In this document: positions 1-9,422 of the stretch, one piece after another
Layout: every line of letters starts with the position of its first letter
Position numbering within the stretch: the stretch's first letter is position 1
Source: an uncultured Chthoniobacterales bacterium
Lineage (GTDB): Bacteria; Verrucomicrobiota; Verrucomicrobiia; Chthoniobacterales; UBA10450
Reading direction: 5' to 3'
NCBI GenBank assembly: GCA_902805675.1
Contig: CADCTA010000002.1
Coordinates: forward strand, 1 to 64,000
DNA: 64,000 bases
Program-made: the position numbers and the translations under genes
Notes under the pieces: generated by a model
Databases searched by the model: none
What the model was told of the DNA's origin: nothing
What the model saw: only the letters and a program-made list of their open reading frames with translations

Positions 1-2808
1 CGGGCTGTATTGGGCCGCGTTGATGAACCCTGGATCATCGAGGTAAGAGCTGATGTAGTTCGTCGTGGCGACGAGGTTGAAGCCCTTCCACTCGTACTCG
101 CTGCGGATGAAGCCCTTGTGGCGTGGAATCGCACCAGGAGCCAGCGGCAAGCTCGCCGAGAAGTCGCCGGTGAAGTTCGCGCTTCCAACTCCTTCGATCG
201 GCTCTGCCTTCCAGGTGAAGAAGTAGTTGTAGCCGACTGACAAGGTGAACGTGCCAAACGTGGTCCACGGCAGCTGGTAAGCTGAGGTGATGTCCAAGCC
301 GTTCACGAGGCGCTTACCAGCGTTTTGGCTGGTCGATTGGATCTGCGTGACCGTTCCGGTACCTGGAAACGGGGCACCTGGAACATCCTGGCGAAGGATT
401 ATGTCAGCAAACGGAGCCTGCGCAGGGTCGCCGCCCGCAGCGATGAAGTTGCCGTTCAGCGTCAGAGCCAGCTGCGCGAAGTCTGTCGGACCCAGGATCA
501 CAGCACGGGTGAACACCTGATACACGTCAGCCGTGAAGGTGAACCCAGGCAGGAACTTGGGCGTGAATACCAGACCGGCGGTATATGTATCCGTCTGTTC
601 CGGCTGCAGAGCAATGTTTCCACTCTGAATCACACCGTTGGCAGGCTGCAGAACACCGCCGACTGGATCGGCCACAACCGGGAAGTTCTGCGTCTCAGGC
701 GCAAGCAACTGACCAGCCGAAGGCGACAGGAATGACTCACCCCATGAAGCACGGAGCGTCAGATCTGCGTATGGCTGATAGCGGATGGAAAGACGTGGCG
801 TCGTGCCATTGTCGAAACTGCCGCGCGGCACGTCATCGTTCAGGCGATCATGCAGCTCGAACTCTTCGTAGCGAGCCGCCGCCTGAATCTCGAGGGAGCG
901 GATGCCGGGGATGTTCATCGCCGACGTGACGATCGGGATCTGGAGCTCGCCAAAGAACGACGTAACCTCCGTTTTGAAGTCGTTACGAGCACTGGCGTTG
1001 AAACCCAACTGGTCGCCGCCAGCCAAGACGTCGTCCGGATCGTTATACGACCGCTCCGTGCGATACTCGCCACCGAGGTTGAATCCGATGCCGCCCTGGT
1101 AAAGGTTCGGGAACAGGTTACCGAAGACCTTCGCGTCATAGAGCGTCTGAATGAAGTAGTCATATGAACGCCCTTGGTACTCCGCCTCTTTGAGAGCAGC
1201 CAGGTTGTCATACGGAGCCTGCTGACCGGTCGGAACACCATTCACATACGTGGGAGCCATGCCCGAGACTGGCGCGTTCTGCCCGATGAACGGATTGAAT
1301 CTGCCCTCGATGATGTTCTCGTAGATGATACCCCGGCGAGCATCGCCGCTGTTGATCTCCAGCTGATTGTTCTGCTCATACACGATGGCGCTGTCAAAGC
1401 CGAGGAAGCTGATGAAGTTGTTGTCCGTGAAGGTGACACTGCCGTTCATGCCGGCGACATATCGATAGAAATCGAAGTCGAAGAACGAGCGGCGATTTCC
1501 GAGCTCCTGCACCGTGCGGTAGCTGGCCGAGCTCAGGGCGTTTCCGAACGGGTTGAACGGGCTGCCCCGGAGGATTTCGCGCTGGCGAGCGAGCGAGTTG
1601 TTCTGGGCGCCATCGGTCTGGTTGAAGATGCCCAGCCCCGGATTGCGGTAACGAGCCAGCGGGATCGTGAAGGGCGACGGCGCGAGACCGTTGTCCTGCT
1701 TCTGCTTGGAATACATGACGTCCCCGTAGATCTGCAACGCATCACCGAAGACCTTGTAGCGCGCAGTCACGTAGGTGGAGTATTTTTCCATCCCCGGGAT
1801 CGACGGCGTGAAGGCGCGGAAGTTGAACCGCGTTGGGTCGGTTCCACTGCCCTCCGGATCAAACTGGCGATAGGACTGCGGAGTCACCTGGTTGGTCGAT
1901 AGATCGATCAACACGCGGTTACCTTGACCCGTGACGTTGACGCGGCCTGCGTACGTCGGGCTGTTGGTGTTGAAGCCGCCGCGGAAACGCTGGTCACCGC
2001 TGGTGGCGATTTCGCGGTCGCGCGAGAAGATGTCCGAGCGATCGTAGAATTCGGCGGCCGCCGCAACGGAGAACTTGTCCGTCGCCACACCGCCGCGGAT
2101 GAACGCCTGAAGAACGCGCGCGTCCTTGTTCGTCGTATTTCCGTAGAGAAGGTCGATTTCTGCGCCTTCGTATGGTGCTTCACCCGGTCCGTTCAGGAGG
2201 ATGAAGTTCACCACGCCAGCGACCGCGTCCGAGCCGTAAATAGCCGAAGCGCCGTCTTTCAGCACTTCAGTACGGGAGAGGGCGCCGATCGGAATGGCAT
2301 TGATGTTCGCGAACGCGAACACGCGGCGGCCGTTGATCAGGGTCAACGTGTTGCCGGTGCCGAGAGCGCGCAGGTTGATGAAGGCCGAGCCGTTACCACC
2401 GTTTGAGTCGTTTTCAGTAACAGTGTTACCGACGAAGGACGGCAGCTGACGGAGACCTTCCGCTGGCGTATTGGCGCCCTGCTTCTGCAGAACGGTCGCG
2501 GTGTAAACGGTAACAGGCAGCGCCGATTCCGTTTCCGCGGTCGGGATGTAGGAACCGGTCACAACGACGCGTTCGGTCGTTGCAGCGCCGGCGGCCGCGT
2601 TGCTGTCAGCCGCCGCGTCGACGATGGCTGAGTCTGTCGGGGTCCCGGCACCACTTGCCACTGCGGGCGTTGGTCCGGCTGCTGCTGGAGTCGGAGCAGT
2701 TCCGCCCACTTGGGCGAAGGCGCTCGACGCCATCAGGAAAGGTACTCCGACGCCAGCTGCAAGAGCGGCGCGCAGAGAACCGAGCTTAGTAAGCACGTTT
2801 CGAATCAT
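1..2808 (-). CDS. TonB-dependent outer-membrane receptor, N-terminal 936 residues (runs off the window)
   Basis: Outer-membrane beta-barrel receptor that imports a ligand with energy from TonB-ExbBD; the ligand cannot be told from sequence. Residues 1-32 form a signal peptide (basic start, hydrophobic core, AFA before Q). An Ala/Pro-rich linker follows, then a VVVTGSYI segment opening the plug. The plug shows NGRRVFAFANINAIPIG and LKDGASAIYGSDAVAGVVNF, which are classic plug motifs; the rest is aromatic-rich barrel strands. The ATG at 2806-2808 is chosen because GGAG lies about 6 nt upstream; an in-frame ATG at 2818-2820 overlaps that GGAG. The frame is open to base 1, so the barrel C-terminus is missing. 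No FecR or sigma gene is adjacent, so surface-signalling control is not indicated. Confidence 0.93.
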   Translation of the reverse strand, partial: MIRNVLTKLGSLRAALAAGVGVPFLMASSAFAQVGGTAPTPAAAGPTPAVASGAGTPTDSAIVDAAADSNAAAGAATTERVVVTGSYIPTAETESALPVTVYTATVLQKQGANTPAEGLRQLPSFVGNTVTENDSNGGNGSAFINLRALGTGNTLTLINGRRVFAFANINAIPIGALSRTEVLKDGASAIYGSDAVAGVVNFILLNGPGEAPYEGAEIDLLYGNTTNKDARVLQAFIRGGVATDKFSVAAAAEFYDRSDIFSRDREIATSGDQRFRGGFNTNSPTYAGRVNVTGQGNRVLIDLSTNQVTPQSYRQFDPEGSGTDPTRFNFRAFTPSIPGMEKYSTYVTARYKVFGDALQIYGDVMYSKQKQDNGLAPSPFTIPLARYRNPGLGIFNQTDGAQNNSLARQREILRGSPFNPFGNALSSASYRTVQELGNRRSFFDFDFYRYVAGMNGSVTFTDNNFISFLGFDSAIVYEQNNQLEINSGDARRGIIYENIIEGRFNPFIGQNAPVSGMAPTYVNGVPTGQQAPYDNLAALKEAEYQGRSYDYFIQTLYDAKVFGNLFPNLYQGGIGFNLGGEYRTERSYNDPDDVLAGGDQLGFNASARNDFKTEVTSFFGELQIPIVTSAMNIPGIRSLEIQAAARYEEFELHDRLNDDVPRGSFDNGTTPRLSIRYQPYADLTLRASWGESFLSPSAGQLLAPETQNFPVVADPVGGVLQPANGVIQSGNIALQPEQTDTYTAGLVFTPKFLPGFTFTADVYQVFTRAVILGPTDFAQLALTLNGNFIAAGGDPAQAPFADIILRQDVPGAPFPGTGTVTQIQSTSQNAGKRLVNGLDITSAYQLPWTTFGTFTLSVGYNYFFTWKAEPIEGVGSANFTGDFSASLPLAPGAIPRHKGFIRSEYEWKGFNLVATTNYISSYLDDPGFINAAQYSP

Positions 2809-2844
2809 TAGTTTCTCCATTGGTTGGGTTAGGTTTGGCGGTGA

Positions 2845-2873
2845 GGAATAGTGAAGCGGCAGAAGGGTGACAA
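2845..2873 (-). promoter_or_regulatory. Possible sigma-70-type promoter of the TonB receptor gene
   Basis: On the minus strand TTGTCA (5 of 6 to the -35 consensus) is followed after 17 bp by TATTCC (only the TAT matches the -10). An A/T-rich tract at about 2874-2905, like an UP element, precedes it. Spacing and position, about 40 bp before the start codon, are right but the -10 is weak. Confidence 0.33.
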
Positions 2874-2905
2874 GACTTTTCTTCACTTTTTTCAAAATCT
2901 TTTGA

Positions 2906-3504
2906 ACGCCTTCTGAACGGGGGATGTCACGAGGGCGCCGGGTGCCCGTTCGGCAGTCGAAGGAGCAGCGCGCCCTCGCACAGGATCTTGGGCGCTTATC
3001 CGCGCATACCTCCCGAATGTGCGACACCACCACGTGCTCGGTGTCGCGCCGGCAGACAGCTCCGGAGTTCCCTGCACGATCGCGGCAGCAGCATCAGGCG
3101 TCGACTAATGACCTCCGCGCACTCGTGCTTAGTCTGCGAGCCGCAGTCGCCGAAGACAGGCAGCCTCTAACATTGCGGTATGACCCGGCGGCCGCAGTCG
3201 GACGGGCACGCATGTTGTCGACGAGCGTGCGCGCCCGCGCTCCACTGGAATCTCCTCGATCCGCAGCGCATAATCTCCGCACGTGCGGCGGTCAGCCCAT
3301 GTGCAGCGTGTATTCGGCGGACGCAGCTCCTTCGCTCGCGCTTCCGGCATCGTCGACCGTCGCGTTCTTGACCGGCAGCACCTAAGCGCCGGCGCGATCG
3401 ATGATGGGGAGAGATCGCGAACTCGGGCGCCATCTGCACACTGCCGCTACTGCAGCCAGCGTGATTGCGGACCCGAGGCGCACGGCGTTTATTGCGCCAC
3501 ACTC
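2906..3504. other. Intergenic region without a recognisable gene
   Basis: About 600 bp between the divergent TonB receptor and riboflavin synthase genes. Short open frames occur on both strands but are Arg/Ala/Cys-rich with no recognisable motif, ribosome-binding site or sensible codon use. An FMN riboswitch was looked for upstream of riboflavin synthase and its conserved core was not found. No tRNA, RNase P or tmRNA signature was seen. Confidence 0.5.
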
Positions 3505-4107
3505 ATGTTCACAGGCCTCGTTGAAGAAGTCGGCACCGTGTTGTGGATCCGCGCGACGGAACGTGGAACACAGTTACAAATCGCTGCATCGCGAGTCTCC
3601 GAGCAGATCCGCAAAGGCGACAGCATCGCTGTGAACGGTTGCTGCCTCACTCTCACCGCGCAGCGCGGCGACCAGCTCACCTTCGACCTTCTCGAGGAAA
3701 CGCTCGATCGCACAAACCTGCGCACATTGCGCCGCGACAGCCCCGTAAATCTGGAGCGCGCGCTCGCGGCCGACGGGCGGATCGGCGGCCACTTCGTCCA
3801 GGGCCACATTGATTGCGCCGCACGCGTGATCGCCTTTGAAGAGACGGGCGCAGATCATCGCCTGGAGGTCGAATTGCCCGGCGACTTTGCCCATTACGTC
3901 ACCTACAAGGGCTCCGTCGCCGTGAACGGAATCAGCCTGACCGTGGCCGAAGTGCTGCCGGAGAGTTTCGCGATGTGGATCATCCCGCACACGCGGCGGC
4001 ACACGAACTTGAAAGGCGTCACGCCGGGCGACTCGCTGAACATCGAGTTCGATCTGCTCGCGAAGTACGTCGAGCGCATGCTCACGCGCTACGCGCCGCA
4101 CGATTGA
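3505..4107 (+). CDS. ribE: Riboflavin synthase, alpha subunit type
   Basis: Cytoplasmic enzyme that dismutates two 6,7-dimethyl-8-ribityllumazine molecules into riboflavin and a pyrimidinedione, the last step of riboflavin synthesis. The 200-residue product has the two-fold internal repeat of the family: MFTGLVEEVG at the N-terminus, SIAVNGCCLTL and GGHFVQGHID in lumazine-binding domain 1, and GSVAVNGISLTVAEV with a C-terminal IEFDLLAKYVERML helix in domain 2. The frame stays open upstream to 3283, but the ATG at 3505 gives the conserved MFTGL start and normal family length. The gene stands alone, with no other rib gene nearby, and is convergent with the sugar transferase 12 bp downstream. 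A 7-bp-stem hairpin (4112-4132) without a T tract covers the junction and may end both transcripts. Confidence 0.96.
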   Translation: MFTGLVEEVGTVLWIRATERGTQLQIAASRVSEQIRKGDSIAVNGCCLTLTAQRGDQLTFDLLEETLDRTNLRTLRRDSPVNLERALAADGRIGGHFVQGHIDCAARVIAFEETGADHRLEVELPGDFAHYVTYKGSVAVNGISLTVAEVLPESFAMWIIPHTRRHTNLKGVTPGDSLNIEFDLLAKYVERMLTRYAPHD

Positions 4108-4119
4108 AGTTCGGCGCGG

Positions 4120-5511
4120 CTACTTCGCGCCGAGTCCGAACACGACAGCCGGCACGGTGCGAACGAGGATCTTGAAGTCGAGTCCGAGCGACCACTTGTC
4201 GATGTACTCGAGATCGAGCTTCACCCAATCGGTGAAATCGCGAACCTCATTGCGCCCGCGGATCTGCCACAAACAGGTGAGCCCCGGTCTCACGCTGAGC
4301 CGGCGCCGCTGCGCCGTGTTCTCAAACTTCTCCACCTCGTAAAGCGGCAGTGGGCGCGGGCCGACCAGGCTCATGTCGCCGAGCAGCACATTTATCAGCT
4401 GCGGCATCTCGTCGATGCTCGTCCGCCGCAGCCAGTGTCCGAAAGGCGTGATCCGTGGATCGTGGTCCACTTTGAAGACAGGGCCGCGCATCTGATTAAA
4501 AGGCAGCAACTCCGCGCGCCGCATCTCCGCATCGTCCGACATCGAGCGGAATTTGTACATCGTGAAAGCCTTGCCGTGTTTGCCAGCGCGCTGCTGTTTG
4601 AAGATTGGCGGGCCTTTCGAAGTCACCCTGATGATGATCGCGACGACGAGCATCGGAATCGCAAAAACGGTCAGCAGCACCAGGGCACCGACGCGATCGA
4701 TCGCGCCTTTGATCAGGAGTGCCCACGACACGTCCGGCGTCGACCTGAAGACGAGCATTGGCCGCCCGGCAAACGCGTCGAAGTCCGGCTTCGCGATCGA
4801 CGTTTGGATAAAGTTCGCCACCAGCCAGGCCGGCACGCCTTCGACTTCACAGGCGCCGATGGCCTGTTCCACGCGGTTCAGCTGGCTGTGACCGGCCGCG
4901 AAGATGACGCGGGTGACGGTGTGGCGATGCATCGCCTCGACGAGGTCCGAGAGCGGCTGATTCTCGATGTCGATCCGGTCCGCGATCACCATGAGCAACT
5001 TCTGCTCCGGCGTGAACGAATCCTCGAGCGCGGCCATATCCTGCGGAACGCCGGCCAGCAGCACGCGCTCGCGCAATTCGCCCCGCAATGCACGCCGCCT
5101 GATCACGGCAATCAGGATCCGCTCCTTAACCAGCAGCACGGAGGTCGCGATCGCGATGAACAGCAGCGGCACGGCGCGATTCGACAGCGGCAGGCGAAGG
5201 AAGATGACGCAGGCGCTCACCACGATGCTCAGGTAGACCATCGATTGCGTGATCTGGATGAACGACTTCCACTTCGTCTTCGTGAGCGGCGATTGGTAGA
5301 AGCCCTGCAGGTCGAGCAGGATCGGCCCGAACGCCATCACCACGATGATCACCCAGTGATAATTCGACAGGGGATCGACGGTCCTCTCGAGGTTAAACCA
5401 ATCGGTGCTCAGATACCGAAGCGAGTGCGCGGCGTAGAGCGAGACCGCGAGCAGAAACGAGTCGAAAATCTGCTGCAGCTGAGTGTTTAGTTCCTGGCGA
5501 CGCGCGAGCAT
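4120..5511 (-). CDS. Polyprenyl-phosphate sugar-1-phosphate transferase (WbaP/WcaJ-like), initiating exopolysaccharide synthesis
   Basis: Inner-membrane enzyme that transfers a sugar-1-phosphate from a nucleotide sugar to undecaprenyl phosphate, starting exopolysaccharide or O-antigen repeat units. The 463-residue protein has four or five N-terminal membrane spans (about residues 12-135), a CoA-binding-like cytoplasmic domain (about 145-250), then a membrane-anchored catalytic domain with [49 protein letters not shown] and [15 protein letters not shown]. These motifs and the length match the polyisoprenyl-phosphate hexose-1-phosphate transferase family. A second enzyme of the family lies at 59543-60949 inside a polysaccharide locus, but this copy stands alone between riboflavin synthase and aroD. 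The sugar specificity is unknown. Confidence 0.93.
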   Translation of the reverse strand: MLARRQELNTQLQQIFDSFLLAVSLYAAHSLRYLSTDWFNLERTVDPLSNYHWVIIVVMAFGPILLDLQGFYQSPLTKTKWKSFIQITQSMVYLSIVVSACVIFLRLPLSNRAVPLLFIAIATSVLLVKERILIAVIRRRALRGELRERVLLAGVPQDMAALEDSFTPEQKLLMVIADRIDIENQPLSDLVEAMHRHTVTRVIFAAGHSQLNRVEQAIGACEVEGVPAWLVANFIQTSIAKPDFDAFAGRPMLVFRSTPDVSWALLIKGAIDRVGALVLLTVFAIPMLVVAIIIRVTSKGPPIFKQQRAGKHGKAFTMYKFRSMSDDAEMRRAELLPFNQMRGPVFKVDHDPRITPFGHWLRRTSIDEMPQLINVLLGDMSLVGPRPLPLYEVEKFENTAQRRRLSVRPGLTCLWQIRGRNEVRDFTDWVKLDLEYIDKWSLGLDFKILVRTVPAVVFGLGAK

Positions 5512-5560
5512 GTGGGCAGACGACCGGCTGAGAGTCTAGCAACTGACGAACCAATAATAC

Positions 5561-6253
5561 ATGAGACTCTCCAGATCCGGCAAAGCCGCAGGTTCGCGAC
5601 CTCGGACGGTCGGTGTGATTACCTCCGCGACCGAGCTCGATCGTGCCGCCAGCCTTCGACTGCTCCCCGACCTGTTCGAACTGCGCCTCGATTGTCTCGA
5701 ACCATCGCGTGAGGGATTCGACCGCCTGCTCGCGCGCTTGCGTGCGCCGCTGATCGTGACAGCACGGCACCCGGCGGAAGGCGGAAACAACAATCTTGCG
5801 ACAGCCCGCCGCCGCGCGTTGCTGCTGCAGTTTCTCGTCACAGCCAGTTATGTGGACGTCGAGTTGCGGTCGATCGGCAGTCTGCGTGCGGTTCTCGCCG
5901 AGGCGGAGCGACTAGGCGTGAAGCGGATCGTCTCCGTGCACAATTTCCAGCGCACCCCCGGCCTGCCGGCATTCCGCGATCTGGCCGCTCGCGCGCGGGA
6001 CGCAGCCGCCGATGTGCTCAAGCTCGCCACGCGCGTCGACACGCCTGCGGAACTGGACCGCCTCATCGCCGGCTTCGAGATGCTGAAGTCCGGAGTTCCG
6101 GTGAGCGCGATGGGTATCGGCAGGCTGGGGCGAGAGTCACGCCTGGCGCTCATTGCGCGCGGCTCGGTGTTGAATTATGCCCACCTCGGCACGCCGCAAG
6201 TCGAGGGGCAGCTCTCGCTGGCCGAGTCGCGCAGGCTTGCCCGCTCTCGTTAG
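5561..6253 (+). CDS. aroD: Type I 3-dehydroquinate dehydratase
   Basis: Third step of the shikimate pathway: 3-dehydroquinate is dehydrated to 3-dehydroshikimate through a Schiff base. The 230-residue protein has the type I TIM-barrel pattern: FELRLDCL (about 39-46), VDVEL (98-102), SVHNF with the general acid/base His127, and DVLKLAT with the Schiff-base Lys154. The C-terminal part has VSAMGIGRLGRESRLAL and a GQLS tail that normally covers the active site. The first 15 residues are basic and not conserved, so the true start may lie slightly downstream, although the ATG at 5561 is the first in the frame. It is followed 72 bp later by the Lon-domain gene on the same strand. Confidence 0.92.
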   Translation: MRLSRSGKAAGSRPRTVGVITSATELDRAASLRLLPDLFELRLDCLEPSREGFDRLLARLRAPLIVTARHPAEGGNNNLATARRRALLLQFLVTASYVDVELRSIGSLRAVLAEAERLGVKRIVSVHNFQRTPGLPAFRDLAARARDAAADVLKLATRVDTPAELDRLIAGFEMLKSGVPVSAMGIGRLGRESRLALIARGSVLNYAHLGTPQVEGQLSLAESRRLARSR

Positions 6254-6325
6254 GCGCAGCGGGTCTAAGTTCCGCCATCTCGGAGCGCGGCGCGCGCGTA
6301 TATCCACGATGCCGAGCGCACGCGA

Positions 6326-6958
6326 ATGACCGACCCTGTCACATTGCCCGATGAAGTTCCGGTGATGCCGCTGCCCGGCGCGCTGCTTTTCCCGCATGCC
6401 CTATTGCCGCTCTACATCTTCGAACCGCGCTACCGCGCGATGCTGCAACACGCCTTGGGGGAAAACCGCATGTTCTGCCCGGCCTTGCTTCGGCGGCAAC
6501 GCTCCGACTGGCGCTCGGCCGATGATTTTCACGATGTGGCCTCCGCTGGGCTGATCCGTGCGTGCGTCGGCCGCGGCGATGGAACTTCCAATTTGATTCT
6601 ACAAGGCCTGCAACGCGTCCGCTTCGTCGGGTTCCGGCAAGAGCATCCGTTCCCGATCGCGAAGATCGAGCCGCTCGAAACCGTCCCTGCGGCCTCTCCG
6701 GCGCAAACAGAGGCTCTGGGGCGGAAAGTTCTCGCACTCTACAACCAGTTTAAAGGCAACGGCCGGCAGTTTCCGGAGAAGGTGGATCAATACCTCGCCG
6801 ACCTGCGCGACCCAGAGATGCTCGCCGATTTGATGGCTGCCACCTTCATCAGCAATCCATTTCGGCGACAGCAGCTGCTCGAGCAGCTTTCCGTGCACGA
6901 ACGTCTGCGCCTCGTGATCCGCTACCTCAACGAGGAAGACGGCGACGCCGCCGCGTGA
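6326..6958 (+). CDS. Stand-alone Lon N-terminal (substrate-binding) domain protein
   Basis: A 210-residue protein made only of the LON substrate-binding domain: VPVMPLPGALLFPHALLPLYIFEPRYRAM at the start (the hallmark is LFP followed by LPLYIFEPRY), ILQGLQRVRF in the middle, and a C-terminal helical bundle ending in RLRLVIRYLNEED. There is no AAA+ ATPase and no Ser-Lys protease domain, so it is not a protease itself. Such stand-alone proteins are widespread in bacteria and their biochemical role is not settled; binding unfolded or specific peptides is the usual inference. The gene lies between aroD and the TMTC-like gene with ordinary spacing, which does not suggest a shared pathway. Confidence 0.9.
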   Translation: MTDPVTLPDEVPVMPLPGALLFPHALLPLYIFEPRYRAMLQHALGENRMFCPALLRRQRSDWRSADDFHDVASAGLIRACVGRGDGTSNLILQGLQRVRFVGFRQEHPFPIAKIEPLETVPAASPAQTEALGRKVLALYNQFKGNGRQFPEKVDQYLADLRDPEMLADLMAATFISNPFRRQQLLEQLSVHERLRLVIRYLNEEDGDAAA

Positions 6959-7067
6959 CCGCATCGCGGCGTGAAGAGCCGCAACAGCAAACCCCGCGAC
7001 GCAGACACTAATCATTTGATGCTTTAGTTTGGCGGTGCGATGCGGTTCAGCCAGTCCGCGTCCACTG

Positions 7068-9404
7068 ATGAAACAGCGGTCCACACGTAAAGCAGCAACG
7101 CCGGCGCCGCTGGAGCACGAGCGTCAAGCGTTGCCGGCGGCATCAGACGCCGCTGCCACGCCGTCCTCGGAGCGCACCTGGTTTCTGGCCGCACTTCTCG
7201 CGCTGGCAACGCTGATCGCCTATCTACCTGCGCTTAATGGTGGGCCGCTTTGGGACGACGATGTTCATTTCACGCGCCCCGAGCTGCGAACTCCGGCGGG
7301 CCTGGCACGTATCTGGACCGAGCCCGGAGCAGTGCAGCAGTATTACCCGATCTTCCATACCGTCTTCTGGCTTGGGCACCACCTCTGGGGTGACGCGCCG
7401 ATCGGTTATCACCTGCTCAACGTCGTGCTGCACGCCGGGTCGGCCTTGCTCATCGTGCGCATACTGCAGCTTCTGCGCGTGCCCGGCGCATGGCTGGCTG
7501 CGGCGGTGTGGGCGCTGCATCCGGTGCACGTCGAATCGGTGGCATGGATTTCCGAGCTTAAGAACACACTGTCGGCGGTCGGCTACTTTGGCGCGGCGCT
7601 CGCGTACCTGAAATTCGTCGAAACAGGGAGGCGCAACTATTACGCGTTCGCTTTGGTCATCTTCATCGCAGGTTTGGGCTCGAAGACCGCGATCGCTACG
7701 TTGCCCGGCGCACTCCTGCTGGTCGCCTGGTGGAGACACGGGTTCTCTGGTTGGAAACGCACGCTCGTTTCGCTGTCGCCATTCTTCGCCTTGAGCATCG
7801 CCGCCGGCCTCCTGACGGCTTCAATCGAGAAGTCACTCATCGGAGCACTCGGTTCCACCGTATCCCTGACGCTCGTGGAGCGCTGCCTGATCGCGGGGCG
7901 CGCGATCTTGTTTTATCTGGCCAAACTAATCTGGCCAGCCGAGCTCGTGTTCATCTACCCGCGTTGGGAGATCAACGCGGCCGAAGCGTGGCAGTATGTG
8001 TTCCCAACCGCGGCCCTGGCGCTGGCGATTGCACTGTGGCTCATGCGCCGGCGCTTTCGCGCGCCTCTGGTCGCGTATCTCTACTACTTCGGCACGCTCT
8101 TCCCTGCGCTCGGCTTCATCAATCTTTACTACTTCCGCTACTCATTCGTCGCCGATCACTTTCAATACCTCGCCGCAATCGGACCGATCGCGCTTGTCTG
8201 CGCGGCGAGCGTCACCGGGTTCAGCGTCCTCACTGGAGACCGGCGGACGCGCGGCGCCTTCGCCTCGGTTGCGCTCTGCGGTTTGCTCGTATGGGTGACG
8301 GCGCGTCACGCTGCACTGTACCGCGATGCGGAGACGCTGTGGCGCGACGTAATTGCGCGCAATCCGCAGAGCTGGCTGGCGAACAACAATCTCGGCATCG
8401 AGCTGATTCGGCAGGGCCGCGAAGGCGAAGCGCTCACGTTTTTCGCCAAGGCCGTTGAGATCAACCCGCGCTACGCGGAGTCGCAGAACAACCTCGGAAA
8501 TCGACTGTCGAGCGCCGGAAAACCACAGGAGGCGCTCGCTCATCTGCGCACCGCAGTGGAGATCGATCCACGCTACGCGGAGGCGCACAATAATCTCGGG
8601 ACCACACTGCTGCGCCTCGGACGCATCGACGAGGCGATCGCCTCGTTCCGTAAAGCGATCGAGATCGATTCTCGTTACGCCGAAGCGCAGAACAACCTCG
8701 GCACTGCGTACGAACAGGCAGGCCGGCGGAGCGAAGCCGCCGCGCAGTTCGCGAACGCGCTGCAGCTCCGACCCGATTACGCCGCCGCCCATCACAACCT
8801 CGCGAACCACTTCGCGCAGTCGGGCCGCGGCGAAAGCGCGATCGAACACTACAGGCGCGCCCTGGAGCTCGACCCGCGGCACCTGCCGTCGCACATCAAC
8901 CTCGGCGCGCTCTATCTAGCGCTCGGCCGCGCAGAAGACGCTCTCGCGCAGCTCAACCAAGCGGCCGCGATCGATCCGAAAAACGCCGACGTGCAAAACA
9001 ATCTCGGCAACACACTGCTCTCGCTGCGGCGCATCGAAGAGGCGGTGACTCACTTCGAAGCGGCGCTCGCGGCAGACGCAGACAACGTCAACGCGGCAAA
9101 TAACGTCGCCTGGGTATACGCAACTTCGCCCGATCCCCGACTGCGCAACGGCACTCGCGCCGTCGCCGTCGCGCAGCGCGCCGATGCGCTCACCGGCAGC
9201 TCCAATGCAGTGATCGGCGCCACGCTCGCTGCTGCACTGGCTGAGGTCGGCCGCTTCGATGATGCGATCCGCGCAGCAGAGCGCGCCTTGGAGACATCGC
9301 CAGCGGGAGGGACCTCGGCGTTAAGCGCCGCGATCCGCCAGCAGATCGAGCAATACCGCCGCGGTGAACCGTCGCGCGACCCAGCCAGCGCGCCCAGCGG
9401 CTAG
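7068..9404 (+). CDS. TMTC-like membrane protein with C-terminal TPR array (putative GT-C glycosyltransferase)
   Basis: The 778-residue protein has two halves. Residues about 40-430 contain some ten membrane spans in a GT-C-like arrangement. An acidic LWDDDVHF motif after the first span sits where GT-C enzymes place a catalytic or metal-binding Asp, and HPVHVESVAWISELKN resembles the DUF1736 region of TMTC O-mannosyltransferases. From about residue 434 there are seven consecutive regular 34-residue TPRs (NNLG...A..EIDPRYAEA) and a degenerate tail. It probably transfers a lipid-linked sugar to secreted proteins, with the TPRs in the periplasm, but acceptor and sugar are unknown. The ATG at 7068 is preferred; a TTG at 7029 would add a non-conserved Arg/Ser leader. 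Confidence 0.82.
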   Translation: MKQRSTRKAATPAPLEHERQALPAASDAAATPSSERTWFLAALLALATLIAYLPALNGGPLWDDDVHFTRPELRTPAGLARIWTEPGAVQQYYPIFHTVFWLGHHLWGDAPIGYHLLNVVLHAGSALLIVRILQLLRVPGAWLAAAVWALHPVHVESVAWISELKNTLSAVGYFGAALAYLKFVETGRRNYYAFALVIFIAGLGSKTAIATLPGALLLVAWWRHGFSGWKRTLVSLSPFFALSIAAGLLTASIEKSLIGALGSTVSLTLVERCLIAGRAILFYLAKLIWPAELVFIYPRWEINAAEAWQYVFPTAALALAIALWLMRRRFRAPLVAYLYYFGTLFPALGFINLYYFRYSFVADHFQYLAAIGPIALVCAASVTGFSVLTGDRRTRGAFASVALCGLLVWVTARHAALYRDAETLWRDVIARNPQSWLANNNLGIELIRQGREGEALTFFAKAVEINPRYAESQNNLGNRLSSAGKPQEALAHLRTAVEIDPRYAEAHNNLGTTLLRLGRIDEAIASFRKAIEIDSRYAEAQNNLGTAYEQAGRRSEAAAQFANALQLRPDYAAAHHNLANHFAQSGRGESAIEHYRRALELDPRHLPSHINLGALYLALGRAEDALAQLNQAAAIDPKNADVQNNLGNTLLSLRRIEEAVTHFEAALAADADNVNAANNVAWVYATSPDPRLRNGTRAVAVAQRADALTGSSNAVIGATLAAALAEVGRFDDAIRAAERALETSPAGGTSALSAAIRQQIEQYRRGEPSRDPASAPSG

Positions 9405-9422
9405 GCGGCGCGCGCCGAGGCG

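Noticed and set aside
1174-1902. A 242-codon plus-strand frame in the TonB receptor region
   Set aside because: The minus strand reads continuously as a TonB-dependent receptor through this region, with plug and barrel features.
3300-3504. FMN riboswitch upstream of riboflavin synthase
   Set aside because: The conserved core (a GCAGGGTG-like segment and a CCGGCGGT segment in the correct order) was not found.
3283-3504. N-terminal extension of riboflavin synthase
   Set aside because: The extension is Arg/Ser-rich and precedes the conserved MFTGL start, which gives normal family length.
4435-5490. A 351-codon open frame antisense to the first sugar transferase
   Set aside because: The sugar transferase has membrane spans and all catalytic motifs; the antisense product is a low-complexity Arg/His/Asp-rich string.
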